DNA from: Candidatus Cloacimonadota bacterium | GTDB lineage: Bacteria; Cloacimonadota; Cloacimonadia; Cloacimonadales; WRIO01 | Assembly: GCA_023230175.1 (NCBI GenBank) | Contig: JALNXV010000222.1 | Location: 1 to 6,200, forward strand | Length of the DNA: 6,200 bases | Direction of reading: 5' to 3' | Notes under the pieces: model-generated | Database searches by the model: none | Told to the model about the DNA's origin: nothing | The model's input: only the letters and a program-made list of their open reading frames with translations | Made by a program: the position numbers and the translations under genes | Shown: piece by piece, positions 1-5,560 of the stretch | Numbering within the stretch: position 1 is the stretch's first letter | Layout of the letters: every line of letters starts with the position of its first letter

Positions 1-1
1 G

Positions 2-985
2 ACCCATCTGCTTCTTTGGGGCAACGCCTATGCGCAGATCATCCGTAACGGCAAGGGAGAGGTCATCGCACTCTATCCTTTGATGCCAAACCGCATGGAG
101 GTCAACCGTGATACAAACGGCATGCTCTACTACGTGTATCAGAAGACAAGCGACGATGCGCCAACATTGGAAGGCTCATCCGTCATCCTGAGTCCAAGTG
201 AAGTATTGCATGTTCCAGGTCTTGGCTTTGATGGTCTTGTGGGATATAGCCCAATCGCCATGGCCAAGAACGCCATAGGACTTTCGATGGCTGCAGAGGA
301 GTATGGCGCAAAGTTCTATGCCAATGGCGCAGCGCCTAGCGGAGTGCTCGAACATCCCGGTGTATTGAAGGACCCTGCAAAGGTGAGGGACAGCTGGAAT
401 GCAGCATTTGGCGGATCTTCCAACTCCCACAAGGTTGCAGTATTGGAGGAGGGGCTCAAGTACACCCCGATTTCAATATCGCCGAATGAAGCGCAGTTTC
501 TCGAGACACGTAAGTTCCAGATAGATGAGATTGCTCGAATCTTCAGGGTGCCGCCCCATATGGTTGGAGACCTTGAGAAGAGCAGCTTCAGTAATATCGA
601 ACAGCAGTCCCTTGAATTTGTGAAGTACACCCTGGACCCATGGGTCGTGAGGTGGGAGCAGTCACTCTCGCGTGCACTGCTTTCGGAGACTGAGAAGAAG
701 AGCTACTTCTTCAAGTTCAACCTGGAAGGACTCTTGAGAGGAGATTACCAAAGCCGAATGCAAGGTTACTCCATCGGCATCCAGAACGGCTTCATGTGCC
801 CGAATGATGTCAGGGAACTGGAGAATCTCGACCTCATCCCGGATGAGTTGGGTGGAAACAAATACATGGTCAACGGAAACATGGTGGACCTCAAGAATGT
901 AGGTGCCGCCTATACCGGAAACCAGAACAAGGTGGAGGAGAAACCACCTGAAGAAACAAGTACGAATAGGAGGAAGAAGACCTAA
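2..985 (+). CDS. Phage portal protein, HK97 gp3 type (5' end missing)
   Basis: The reading frame is open from base 2, so the gene enters from outside the window; 327 residues are visible before TAA. The portal is the dodecameric ring at the capsid vertex through which the terminase motor packs DNA and to which the connector binds. The frame upstream of the first ATG (base 80) already reads as portal sequence (LLWGNAYAQIIRNGKGEV), so that ATG is internal. Family-typical blocks follow: a GLVGYSPI block near base 235, a KFYANGAAPSGVL block near 310, and FQIDEIARIFRVPPHMVGD near 515-570, followed by an SNIEQQSLEF block that precedes the long helical part. The last 30 or so residues are charged and low in complexity (KVEEKPPEETSTNRRKKT), as is common for a flexible portal tail. 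The stop overlaps the protease start by one base (TAATG). The family is clear from recognised motifs. The missing N-terminus is probably somewhat over 100 residues, judging from the usual family length. Confidence 0.95.
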   Translation, partial: THLLLWGNAYAQIIRNGKGEVIALYPLMPNRMEVNRDTNGMLYYVYQKTSDDAPTLEGSSVILSPSEVLHVPGLGFDGLVGYSPIAMAKNAIGLSMAAEEYGAKFYANGAAPSGVLEHPGVLKDPAKVRDSWNAAFGGSSNSHKVAVLEEGLKYTPISISPNEAQFLETRKFQIDEIARIFRVPPHMVGDLEKSSFSNIEQQSLEFVKYTLDPWVVRWEQSLSRALLSETEKKSYFFKFNLEGLLRGDYQSRMQGYSIGIQNGFMCPNDVRELENLDLIPDELGGNKYMVNGNMVDLKNVGAAYTGNQNKVEEKPPEETSTNRRKKT

Positions 986-1743
986 TGAAGAATTCCAAGA
1001 AATTCTGGAATTGGCTTGATGTGAAGAATGAAGCCGATACACCGGAAGAGAGGGTTCTTGAAATCAATGGCGAGATTGCATCGGAGTCATGGTTTGACGA
1101 TGATGTGACGCCAAAGCTTTTCAAGGACGAGCTCTTGTCCGGCAATGGCCCAATCACCATCTGGCTCAATTCACCTGGTGGCGACTGCATCGCAGCAAGC
1201 CAGATCTACTCCATGCTTATGGATTATGCGGGTGAAGTCACCATCAAGATCGATGGTATCGCGGCATCCGCTGCATCGGTCATCGCAATGGCGGGTACCA
1301 AGGTGCTCATGGCTCCGACTGCCCTCATGATGATCCATAACCCGATGACTATGGCGTGGGGTGACAAGAGTGAGATGACCAAAGCCATCGAAATGCTCGA
1401 CGAGGTTAAGGAATCCATTGTCAATGCCTACGAAATCAAGACAGGCATGAGCCGTGCAAAGATTTCACATCTGATGGACTCCGAGACATGGATGAACGCC
1501 AACAAGGCGATCGAGCTGGGGTTTGCTGATGACATCCTGGAAGACAAAAAGAAGAAGTGTGCCGCTGATGAAGTGGCATTTTCTTTTGCCGCCAAGTCAT
1601 CTGAAACACGACTCATGAACAAGCTTGAGGCCAAGTTCAAGGAAAAGTCTGAAACCAAGAAGTGCCCATTGGTTGAGGCGATGGAAGAGATGAAGGGCAC
1701 ACGAATCGAGGATCTCGATAAGAGACTCAGTCTTTTGAAATAA
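985..1743 (+). CDS. ClpP-type phage head maturation protease
   Basis: This serine protease of the ClpP/crotonase fold is expected to trim the N-terminal segment of the capsid protein during head maturation. It has 252 residues. An LNSPGGD block (61-67) matches the oxyanion-hole region, GIAASAAS (91-98) carries the nucleophile, most likely Ser95, and MMIHNP (115-120) carries His118. The third catalytic position falls in MDSETWM (164-170): alignment by eye to ClpP places Glu167, with Asp165 nearby, where ClpP has Asp. The region after about 187 is a Lys/Glu-rich tail of some 65 residues beyond the protease core, possibly a linker or capsid-binding part (inference). The start is the ATG that overlaps the portal stop, with AGGAGG at 968-973, 11 bases upstream. 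The place between portal and capsid is the standard HK97-like order and supports the maturation role over a housekeeping ClpP. Confidence 0.94.
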   Translation: MKNSKKFWNWLDVKNEADTPEERVLEINGEIASESWFDDDVTPKLFKDELLSGNGPITIWLNSPGGDCIAASQIYSMLMDYAGEVTIKIDGIAASAASVIAMAGTKVLMAPTALMMIHNPMTMAWGDKSEMTKAIEMLDEVKESIVNAYEIKTGMSRAKISHLMDSETWMNANKAIELGFADDILEDKKKKCAADEVAFSFAAKSSETRLMNKLEAKFKEKSETKKCPLVEAMEEMKGTRIEDLDKRLSLLK

Positions 1744-1761
1744 ATGGAGGAATAAAGACTT

Positions 1762-2955
1762 ATGAATGTAAACGAACTTCGCGCAATGCGTGCTAAGGCA
1801 TGGGAAGCCGCTAAGAACTTCTTAGATTCCCACAGAGGTGAAACCGGTATTCTTTCCGATGAAGATACCAAGACCTATGAAGAGATGGAAGCCAAGATCG
1901 TAAACCTTGGCAAGGAAATCGAACGTCAGGAAAAGATGGATGCAATGGAGAGGGAAATGGCTATGCCTGTAAATACTCCTATCACTTCCAAGCCTGAAAA
2001 CACAAAGATGGAAGAGAAGAAGGGCCGTGCATCCGACGCCTACAAGAAGGCTTTCTGGAATGGCATGCGCTCCAAGTATGCGTCTGTCAGCAACGTGCTT
2101 TCTGAAGGCACTGACTCTGAAGGTGGCTACCTTGTACCGGATGAATATGAAAACACCCTGGTACAGGCACTTGAAGGTGAAAACGTCATCCGTGGCAGAT
2201 CCCATGTCATCACTACTTCCAACGGCACCCACAAGATTCCTGTTGTGGCATCCAAGGGTGAAGCAAGCTGGATTGATGAAAACGGTGCATATCCGGAAGA
2301 CGATGATACTTTCGCACAGGTAAACATCGATGCCCACAAGATCGGTACCATCATCAAGGTTTCCGAAGAACTCTTGAATGACTCTGCTTTCAATCTTGAG
2401 AGCTACTTCGCCCAGGAATTTGGTCGTCGTATCGGTACAAAGGAAGAGGAAGCCTTCATCAATGGTAACGGTTCTTCCAAGCCTACCGGAATCCTTGCAT
2501 CTGCTGAAGTGGGTGTGACTACTGCCAGCGACAAGGCAATCACCGCAGATGAACTCATCGACCTGTTCTATTCCCTCAAGGGTGTATACCGCAGAAATGC
2601 CGTATGGGTCCTCAACGATACTACTGTAAAGGCAATCAGAAAGCTTAAGGACAACAACGGCCAGTATATCTGGCAGCCTGCCCTCAAGGATGGTGACCAC
2701 GATACACTTCTTGGCCGTCCTATCCTTACTACCGGTGCAATGCCTGAAATTGTTGCCGATGCAAAGCCTGTCATCTTCGGTGACCTTTCCTACTACTGGA
2801 TTGGTGACAGGCAGGGTGTGACCTTTAAGCGTCTCAATGAACGTTATGCGGACATGGGACAGGTTGGATTCCTGGCTTCCAAGAGAGTGGATGGTAAGCT
2901 CGTGCTTCCTGAAGCAATCAAGGTCCTCAAGATGAAGACTGCTGCTGCAGGTTAA
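1762..2955 (+). CDS. HK97-fold major capsid protein
   Basis: This is the main shell protein of the head, 397 residues. Residues 1 to about 66 are charged and helical with heptad-like spacing, resembling the HK97 delta domain that acts as an internal scaffold and is later removed. A linker rich in Pro, Thr and Lys follows (about 68-90). The folded part starts near 105. The block EGGYLVPDEY (120-129) is the usual start of the mature fold, and AFINGNGSSKPTGIL (231-245) and GDLSYYWIGDRQG (340-352) are characteristic of the family. The processing site is likely in about 80-110, but the exact bond cannot be read from the sequence. GGAGG at 1746-1750 lies 11 bases before the ATG. The gene stands out by codon choice: Lys is AAG at every codon I read, and GAA exceeds GAG about seven to one, unlike the protease gene next to it, as expected for a very highly expressed protein. 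A terminator-like hairpin follows directly. Confidence 0.96.
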   Translation: MNVNELRAMRAKAWEAAKNFLDSHRGETGILSDEDTKTYEEMEAKIVNLGKEIERQEKMDAMEREMAMPVNTPITSKPENTKMEEKKGRASDAYKKAFWNGMRSKYASVSNVLSEGTDSEGGYLVPDEYENTLVQALEGENVIRGRSHVITTSNGTHKIPVVASKGEASWIDENGAYPEDDDTFAQVNIDAHKIGTIIKVSEELLNDSAFNLESYFAQEFGRRIGTKEEEAFINGNGSSKPTGILASAEVGVTTASDKAITADELIDLFYSLKGVYRRNAVWVLNDTTVKAIRKLKDNNGQYIWQPALKDGDHDTLLGRPILTTGAMPEIVADAKPVIFGDLSYYWIGDRQGVTFKRLNERYADMGQVGFLASKRVDGKLVLPEAIKVLKMKTAAAG

Positions 2956-2964
2956 TCAATCAAC

Positions 2965-3005
2965 AGTCCTGGGGGAGTGTAATAGCTCTTCCAGGATTCT
3001 CTTTT
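2965..3005 (+). terminator. Terminator-like hairpin after the capsid gene
   Basis: Bases 2965-2977 (AGTCCTGGGGGAG) pair with 2986-2998 (CTCTTCCAGGATT) in a 13-bp stem containing three G-U pairs, with an 8-base loop. A T-rich run (TTCTCTTTT, 2997-3005) follows. It lies between the capsid stop and the next Shine-Dalgarno site, in the largest gap of the first half of the window. The T-run is interrupted by C, so partial termination (attenuation) is more likely than a full stop, and the downstream genes have no other visible promoter. It could instead protect the 3' end of the capsid transcript. Confidence 0.66.
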
Positions 3006-3010
3006 AGTGG

Positions 3011-3017
3011 AAGGAGG
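3011..3017 (+). promoter_or_regulatory. Shine-Dalgarno site deciding the connector start
   Basis: AAGGAGG sits four bases before the ATG at 3022. A GTG at 3007 in the same frame would place this site inside the coding region and add five residues (MEGGD) that are simply the translated Shine-Dalgarno site. ATG 3022 is therefore the better start. Confidence 0.75.
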
Positions 3018-3021
3018 AGAC

Positions 3022-3297
3022 ATGGAGCTGACACTTGAAGAAGCCAAAAACTATCTGCATGTGGATTCATCCGATGAAGATACACTCATCAGTTCTCTTA
3101 TAGCTTCATCTATAAAGCTCTGTCGTGATGTGGCAAGGCTTAAGGATGATGAAACTGAGAAGGACGAGTCCTTGATGAAGACAGCTGTATTCTATGCGCT
3201 TGGATATCTCTATGAGCATCGCGAGGAAGCCGACCATCATGAGCTGACGATGAATCTCAGAAGTCTTCTGTTCTCCATCCGGGAAGGAGTATTCTGA
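3022..3297 (+). CDS. Head-tail connector protein, gp6-like
   Basis: This is a small helical adaptor of 91 residues that forms a ring under the portal and extends the DNA channel (the HK97 gp6 / SPP1 gp15 role). The N-terminus MELTLEEAKNYLHVD (1-15) is the characteristic opening of the family, followed by DEDTLISSLIASSIKLCRD (18-36). The helix MKTAVFYALGYLYEHREEA (52-70) contains the family's typical YLYEHRE signature, and the C-terminus (77-91) ends in a short LRSLLFSIREG segment. ATG 3022 is chosen over the in-frame GTG at 3007 because AAGGAGG lies between them. The stop overlaps the next start by one base (TGATG), so translation is probably coupled. Length and gene position fit the family. 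Confidence 0.88.
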   Translation: MELTLEEAKNYLHVDSSDEDTLISSLIASSIKLCRDVARLKDDETEKDESLMKTAVFYALGYLYEHREEADHHELTMNLRSLLFSIREGVF

Positions 3298-3644
3298 TGG
3301 CGCAGGTTAGAGAAAAGACAATCGCTGAGAAAAACGAGCGCATTACGTTTCAGAAAAACGAAGTGGAGGTGGATGAATACAGAAACCACACTTCTTCTTG
3401 GAACGACTATTTCACTGCCTGGGCTTATGCAAGCACCTACATCGCAAACGAGGAGGAGAGTGCCGTTACAAGTGATGAGCGGCGCATCACCTTCCATGTG
3501 AGATGGTGCTCCGAGCTTTCAAAAGTCACATCAAATGGCTACCGCATCCTTTTTCGAGGCGATGTGTATAACATCCTTTCGGTGGATCTCATGAACTACC
3601 AGAAGCGGGAGATCAGGTTTTCCTGTAAGAAGGAGAAACGATGA
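3297..3644 (+). CDS. Head-closure / head-tail adaptor protein (SPP1 gp16 type)
   Basis: This is a beta-rich adaptor of 115 residues, predicted to form the ring that closes the filled head beneath the connector (the SPP1 gp16 / HK97 gp7 role). The layout follows the family: an N-terminal strand ERITFQKNEVEVDEY (14-28) describing an 'RI.F.K' opening, then WNDYFTAWAYASTYIANEEE (35-54), a central strand RRITFHVRW (62-70), and a C-terminal GYRILFRGDVYNILSVDLMNYQKREIRF section (81-108, here given in outline). AAGGAG at 3284-3289 serves the ATG, which overlaps the previous stop. The gene overlaps the following gene by four bases (ATGA). Assignment rests on fold-level motifs and gene order; individual sequence conservation in this family is low. 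Confidence 0.85.
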   Translation: MAQVREKTIAEKNERITFQKNEVEVDEYRNHTSSWNDYFTAWAYASTYIANEEESAVTSDERRITFHVRWCSELSKVTSNGYRILFRGDVYNILSVDLMNYQKREIRFSCKKEKR

Positions 3645-4021
3645 GCAAGGGTATATCTATTGATGAGATGGCTGGGGCCATTGAAAAAGAGCTTATTGAG
3701 TATCGTGAGCTTGCAGCAGATGAATTGAAGACTGCGGTGAAGAAGGCTGGAAAGACCGCCAAAAGCGACATCAACAAGTCTGCGCCTGTAAGGACCGGCA
3801 AGTATGCAAAGTCCTGGAGGATGAAGGTTGTGGAGGAGAGTTCCGTAGGTATTGGAGTCACGGTCTATTCTTCCTCTCGCTATATGCTTGCCCACCTTCT
3901 TGAAAATGGTCATGCCAAAAGAAACGGTGGAAGGGTGGCAGGTGAAAGGCACATCGGCCCGGCTGAAGAGCATGCCAAAGAGCAGCTGATCGGTGACATT
4001 GAGAAGGCACTGAAGGGGTGA
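3641..4021 (+). CDS. HK97 gp10-like head-tail joining protein
   Basis: The 126-residue protein belongs to the HK97 gp10 family, thought to act at the head-tail interface or in tail completion; its exact place in the virion is less well defined than that of its neighbours. An N-terminal helical region (about 7-45, many Ala, Lys and Glu) leads into SAPVRTGKYAKSWR (47-60), the family signature 'aPvdTG.la.S'. A beta part VGIGVTVYSSSRYMLAHLLENGHA (69-92) holds the 'Y...le.Gh' motif, and HIGPAEEHA (104-112) precedes the last helix. The start ATG overlaps the previous stop by four bases, with AAGGAG at 3630-3635. The RNGGRVAGERH stretch (94-104) is a basic loop, as often seen at this point in the family. 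Confidence 0.87.
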   Translation: MSKGISIDEMAGAIEKELIEYRELAADELKTAVKKAGKTAKSDINKSAPVRTGKYAKSWRMKVVEESSVGIGVTVYSSSRYMLAHLLENGHAKRNGGRVAGERHIGPAEEHAKEQLIGDIEKALKG

Positions 4022-4025
4022 GACG

Positions 4026-4355
4026 ATGACTTACAACGAGATAGTTGAAATGGCGGAGGAGACGGGGCTTCCGGTAGCCTATGACCACTTTGCGGAAGGT
4101 GAAAGCCCTGAGCCTCCGTTTCTGATTTTTCTTTTTCCTTCCTCAAGCAACTTTCCTGCTGATGGAAGGGTTTATGCCAAGATTCAAGCACTGCATTTTG
4201 AGCTTTATACAGACAAAAAGCAGCCGGATGTCGAGGCGAAGGTGGAAGCCGTACTTGATTGCTACGGCATCTTTTATGACAAGAGCGAAGTATGGATAGC
4301 CGACGAGCGGCTCTACGAAGTGCTCTACACGATGGAGGTATTAAGCAATGAGTAA
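4026..4355 (+). CDS. Tail terminator / tail completion-like protein
   Basis: This is a small protein of 109 residues. Its position directly before the major tail protein is where siphophages carry the tail terminator (lambda gpU / SPP1 gp17 role), which caps the tail tube and joins it to the head. A hydrophobic strand PPFLIFLFP (30-38) is followed by an SNFPADGRVY block (41-50), then FELYTDKKQPDVEAKVEAVLDC (58-79), which has the 'YT..K....E...E..L' pattern I know from this class, and EVWIADERLYEVLYTMEV (88-105). The preceding stop ends four bases upstream and the site AAGGGGTGA (4013-4021) is a weaker Shine-Dalgarno, so coupling to the gp10-like gene is likely. The gene overlaps the major tail gene by eight bases. 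The function is inferred from order and pattern; I cannot name a subfamily firmly. Confidence 0.72.
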   Translation: MTYNEIVEMAEETGLPVAYDHFAEGESPEPPFLIFLFPSSSNFPADGRVYAKIQALHFELYTDKKQPDVEAKVEAVLDCYGIFYDKSEVWIADERLYEVLYTMEVLSNE

Positions 4356-4929
4356 CAAGATTAAATACAATCTGAAGAATGTGCATGCCGCAATTTTGAC
4401 CCACACGGAGGATGGGGGCTATTCCTACGAGACACCGGTTGCAATTCCTGGTGCAGTCAACCTTTCCCTTGATGCGGAAGGTGATACAAGTCCGTTCTAT
4501 GCCGATGGCGTAGTGTATTTCCGTGCGGTGTCCAACAATGGATATTCCGGAGACTTGGAGATTGCCCTTGTTCCGGATTGGTTCCGCGAGAAGATCCTCA
4601 AGGAGGTCAAGGACAACAATGGTGTGCTGATTGAGACCAACACGGACATCGAACCGGTGTACTTTGCACTGCTGTTTGAATTTGACGGCGACAAAAAGGC
4701 CATTAGACATGTGATGTACAACTGTTCCGTTTCTTCCCGTCCTACTGTTGAAGGAAAGACCAAGGAAGAAAGCATCGAACCTGGAACTGAGACACTTTCC
4801 CTTAAGGCGGATGCCAGGGAGGATGGACTCATCAAGGCACGTACTGGCACAGATACAGTCGATAAGACCTATCAGGATTGGTACAAGAACGTATATGTTC
4901 CTGAAGTGACAGCCGAGGCCCAGGGCTGA
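4348..4929 (+). CDS. Major tail protein, phi13 type
   Basis: This protein of 193 residues is predicted to polymerise into the tail tube around the tape measure protein. The opening IKYNLKNVHAAILTHTEDGG (5-24), the PVAIPGAVNLSLDAEGD block (30-46), the FYADGVVYFRA segment (50-60) and NNGYSGDLEIALVPDWFR (63-80) are the recognisable phi13-family pattern. The C-terminal half has ALLFEFDGDKKAIRHVMYNC (107-126) and a TETLSLKADAREDG stretch (147-160). It ends in a short tail (YKNVYVPEV) without an added Ig-like domain; some relatives carry one. GGAGG at 4334-4338 lies nine bases before the ATG and within the end of the preceding gene, which it overlaps by eight bases. Confidence 0.9.
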   Translation: MSNKIKYNLKNVHAAILTHTEDGGYSYETPVAIPGAVNLSLDAEGDTSPFYADGVVYFRAVSNNGYSGDLEIALVPDWFREKILKEVKDNNGVLIETNTDIEPVYFALLFEFDGDKKAIRHVMYNCSVSSRPTVEGKTKEESIEPGTETLSLKADAREDGLIKARTGTDTVDKTYQDWYKNVYVPEVTAEAQG

Positions 4930-4944
4930 TGGAGGTAAGAGACT

Positions 4945-5298
4945 ATGCTTAGCAAAACTGTAAAGATTGGTGACAGGGAAGTCACCTTCAAAAGCTCCGC
5001 AGCAATCCCCAGGATGTACCGCATCAAGTTCAAGAGGGATATCTTCAAAGACCTCACAAAACTTGAAAAGTCGTACAAGGACAAGGGGGATGGTTCAAAG
5101 GAACTCGAGATTGAGGATCTGGAAATCTTCGAGAATGTCGCCTATATCATGGCGCTTCATGCTGACAAGAGTATTCCATCTACAATCGACGAGTGGCTTG
5201 ACCAGTTTGAGATGTTCTCCATCTACGAGATTCTCCCGGAGATTCTTGAGCTTTGGGGAAGCAACCTTTTTACTGACGCCAAATCACAAAAAAACTAA
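4945..5298 (+). CDS. Tail assembly chaperone G (short product)
   Basis: This is the unshifted product of the tail chaperone locus, 117 residues. Such proteins coat the tape measure protein before tube assembly and are not found in the finished virion. It opens with a beta hairpin-like segment SKTVKIGDREVTFKSSAAIPRMYRIKFKRD (3-32, in outline), typical of Gram-positive phage G-like chaperones, continues as an acidic linker (KELEIEDLEIFENVAYIMA, 52-70) and ends with IDEWLDQFEMFSIYEILPEIL (81-101). Its last codons are CAA AAA AAC followed at once by TAA, which is a slippery site. GGAGG at 4931-4935 is nine bases upstream of the ATG. Its place just before the tape measure gene supports the role. 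The family is judged by position and pattern rather than by a named signature. Confidence 0.87.
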   Translation: MLSKTVKIGDREVTFKSSAAIPRMYRIKFKRDIFKDLTKLEKSYKDKGDGSKELEIEDLEIFENVAYIMALHADKSIPSTIDEWLDQFEMFSIYEILPEILELWGSNLFTDAKSQKN

Positions 5299-5480
5299 GG
5301 GCGACCGAACGTGAACTTACTACACCTCTGTTCCTGTTGAGGTGTATGGAGGTCGGGATTTCCATTCCTGATCTTGACCTTCTCACGATCGGTCTTGTGC
5401 TTGATATCTGGACTGAGAAAGGCAACGACAGCGTGGAATACGCAACGCTGGCCACCCAGGAGGATTTCGACAGGTGGTAA
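4945..5480 (+). CDS. Tail assembly chaperone GT, -1 frameshift fusion
   Basis: Reading G to the AAC codon at 5293-5295, slipping back one base and continuing from CTA at 5295 gives a 178-residue fusion ending at TAA 5478-5480. The 61 added residues begin LRATERELTTPLFLL, continue IPDLDLLTIGLVLDIWTE and end YATLATQEDFDRW. The DIWTEK and LATQEDFDRW ends resemble the C-terminal T part known from Gram-positive phages, so this is real coding sequence and not chance. The T part has no good start of its own: its only ATG, at 5346, would drop 17 residues and has a poor Shine-Dalgarno. In lambda-like phages the minor GT form bridges G-coated tape measure to the tail tube protein, and the G to GT ratio matters for assembly. 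The coordinates are those of the joined product, not of one continuous frame. No frequency can be given from sequence alone. Confidence 0.9.
5289..5295 (+). promoter_or_regulatory. Slippery heptamer A AAA AAC for -1 frameshifting
   Basis: In the G frame the codons are CAA AAA AAC TAA, so the heptamer A AAA AAC is in the X XXY YYZ register, with the stop directly after it. Slipping back by one base re-pairs both tRNAs (AAA, AAA) and opens the T frame. It lies in the last codons of G, the usual place in tail chaperone loci. Confidence 0.88.
5302..5355 (+). promoter_or_regulatory. Candidate frameshift-stimulating RNA structure
   Basis: A perfect 8-bp stem, TACACCTC (5321-5328) with GAGGTGTA (5339-5346), has a 10-base loop. 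Around it CGACC (5302-5306) can pair with GGTCG (5351-5355), placing the outer stem six bases after the slippery site. A GAAC in the internal loop (5307-5310) could pair with GTTC in the hairpin loop (5330-5333), but only with four pairs. The inner stem is clear; the rest is inference. Confidence 0.45.
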
Positions 5481-5495
5481 GGAATGAATATGTGC

Positions 5496-5529
5496 ATGGA
5501 GGGTGGAGTGATTCCATCTTCCATTTTTT
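5496..5529 (+). terminator. Terminator-like hairpin between GT and tape measure
   Basis: ATGGAGGGTGGA (5496-5507) pairs with TCCATCTTCCAT (5513-5524) in a 12-bp stem with two G-U pairs and a 5-base loop, followed by six T (5524-5529). This is a good match to an intrinsic terminator. It lies between the GT stop and the tape measure Shine-Dalgarno. As no promoter is visible after it, it probably lowers rather than ends downstream transcription. It could alternatively act as a 3' stabilising structure. Confidence 0.72.
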
Positions 5530-5543
5530 ATTGAATCTGAAGA

Positions 5544-5552
5544 AAAGGAGGT
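5544..5552 (+). promoter_or_regulatory. Strong Shine-Dalgarno site of the tape measure gene
   Basis: AAAGGAGGT is close to the full anti-Shine-Dalgarno complement and sits eight bases before the ATG at 5561. It is the strongest such site in the window and supports 5561 as the start and independent, uncoupled translation of the tape measure gene after the hairpin. Confidence 0.8.
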
Positions 5553-5560
5553 AAGTGTAT

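Noticed and set aside
1822..2700. A 292-codon open frame on the minus strand inside the capsid gene
   Set aside because: It lies wholly opposite a well-recognised capsid gene, its product resembles no family I know, and the strong third-base bias of the capsid gene removes stop codons from this antisense frame.
3007..3021. GTG at 3007 as start of the connector gene
   Set aside because: The five added residues come from the Shine-Dalgarno site AAGGAGG itself, which correctly serves the ATG at 3022.
3910..4710. A 266-codon open frame on the minus strand across three tail genes
   Set aside because: It runs antisense to three + strand genes with clear family features and ribosome sites, and its translation is rich in His, Arg, Cys and Pro without recognisable motifs.
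4967..5314. A 115-codon + strand frame overlapping the G chaperone gene
   Set aside because: It is in the +1 frame relative to G, its translation is rich in Ser, Arg and Lys and lacks family patterns, and it is not the frame reached by the -1 slip.
5481..5515. Alternative pairing GGAAT (5481-5485) with ATTCC (5511-5515) as an antiterminator
   Set aside because: Only five pairs across a 25-base loop; it competes poorly with the 12-bp terminator stem and no further pairing supports a switch.
5484..5534. A 16-codon mini-ORF (MNMCMEGGVIPSSIFY) between GT and tape measure
   Set aside because: It spans the terminator hairpin, and the purine run before it touches the ATG, leaving no spacing for a ribosome site. 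The hairpin explains the sequence better.
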